DNA of 64,000 nt, taken from the NCBI GenBank assembly GCA_018881555.1, contig JACAXG010000092.1, positions 1,655,981 through 1,719,980 on the forward strand. The letters run 5' to 3'. The position numbers were made by a program, and so were the translations under genes. Source of the stretch: Amblyornis subalaris (taxonomy: Eukaryota; Chordata; Aves; Passeriformes; Ptilonorhynchidae). Under the pieces are notes generated by a model. That model ran no database searches, had not been told where the DNA came from, and saw nothing but the letters and a program-made list of their open reading frames with translations. Below, in pieces: positions 63,669-64,000 of this stretch (position 1 is the first letter of the stretch; each line of letters starts with the position of its first letter).

Positions 63669-63871
63669 ATGGGTGGTGCTTGCTGTCAGCTAGAATGGTT
63701 ATCTCAGCTGAGATAAGGAGTACCACACCACCTCAGCTGAGCATAGCCTCAGGGACCAGGTGCGTAACTGTGAACGACCCACCCTATAGAGGAAATATGT
63801 GGATGGGGATGGAATACATCCTTTTATGGTTAACCCAGGATGTAATGCAACAGGCATGATTTACTTTCACA

Positions 63872-64000
63872 CTGAGTTAACTGATTCAGGAGAATGATTT
63901 ACAAACCAATTTTTTTTCCTAATTTCCCGAAAAACATTAAACAGCTATGATAAAAGCAGAATACAGTAAAAAGTAAAAAAAGACACAGTTCTATTATTAT
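63872..64000. other. AT-rich flank, nothing seen
   Basis: No feature recognised in the last bases of the window. Confidence 0.7.

Larger units (their letters stand above)
62961..63871 (-). mobile_element. ERV long terminal repeat, third family, probably minus strand
   Basis: Begins TGTGCTGGTTTGAATGTGAA on plus and runs about 910 bp to a CACA at 63868-63871 (end uncertain; GGCA at 63853-63856 is an alternative). On minus the layout is that of a retroviral promoter: two CCAAT boxes, a GC box and a CATAAAAG TATA-like box in the right order and spacing. It contains two internal repeat arrays. No primer-binding site or proviral genes follow within view, so it reads as a solo LTR. Passerine genomes have LTRs starting TGTGCTGG in this way (recall). 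Minus open frames at 63024-63475 are shadows of the repeats. No target-site duplication found. Confidence 0.75.

Noticed and set aside
1..64000. Prokaryotic features: operons, ribosome-binding sites, CRISPR arrays, rRNA or tRNA genes
   Set aside because: None seen on either strand. Composition, retrotransposons and microsatellite indicate vertebrate nuclear DNA.

Overview
The window looks like vertebrate, and specifically avian (probably songbird), nuclear DNA. It is AT-rich and interspersed with repeats. At least three fragments have the 3' end of a CR1 (chicken repeat 1) non-LTR retrotransposon, one long segment looks like the 5' half of a CR1 element, and there are three to four solo-LTR-like blocks of the kind common in passerine endogenous retroviruses (ERVs). 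Isolated single N bases are scattered throughout, as in a draft assembly. No operons, rRNA, tRNA or CRISPR arrays were seen. Family names rest on recall of CR1 and avian LTR structure and on motifs visible here; no database search was run.

Layout: 1-15000 is mostly featureless AT-rich DNA with one well-formed candidate exon (6117-6194), a CA microsatellite (8526-8556) and a degenerate TGG-rich repeat (about 14394-14468). 15017-15831 is a rearranged ERV remnant: a minus-strand LTR, a primer-binding site, a short leader and a second LTR tip in opposite orientation. 18160-20525 is a CR1 5' half (ORF1-like coiled coil plus endonuclease remnant) with no reverse transcriptase or 3' end. 22191-23182 is a second minus-strand LTR of another family. 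23183-37600 is mostly empty, with a CR1 tail at 28845-29022. 38884-39230 and 40139-40780 are repeat-like blocks of higher GC. CR1 3' ends lie at 42091-42628 and 46085-47019. 50281-50690 is a CpG-dense island in otherwise AT-rich DNA. 62961-63871 is a third LTR with a recognisable promoter layout and internal repeats.

No known protein-coding gene could be identified. Most open frames are short, lack recognisable domains and fit chance in AT-rich DNA. The best candidate for host coding sequence is at 60121-60726 (+). Three segments with good splice signals join in one frame to give a 79-residue basic, charged protein ending at a natural stop, with AATAAA about 570 bases downstream. A few other exon-like segments on the same strand (6117-6194, 45895-45921, 57464-57505) each have a length divisible by three. 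The window could therefore lie inside or at the 3' end of a large plus-strand gene or lncRNA, but this is inference.
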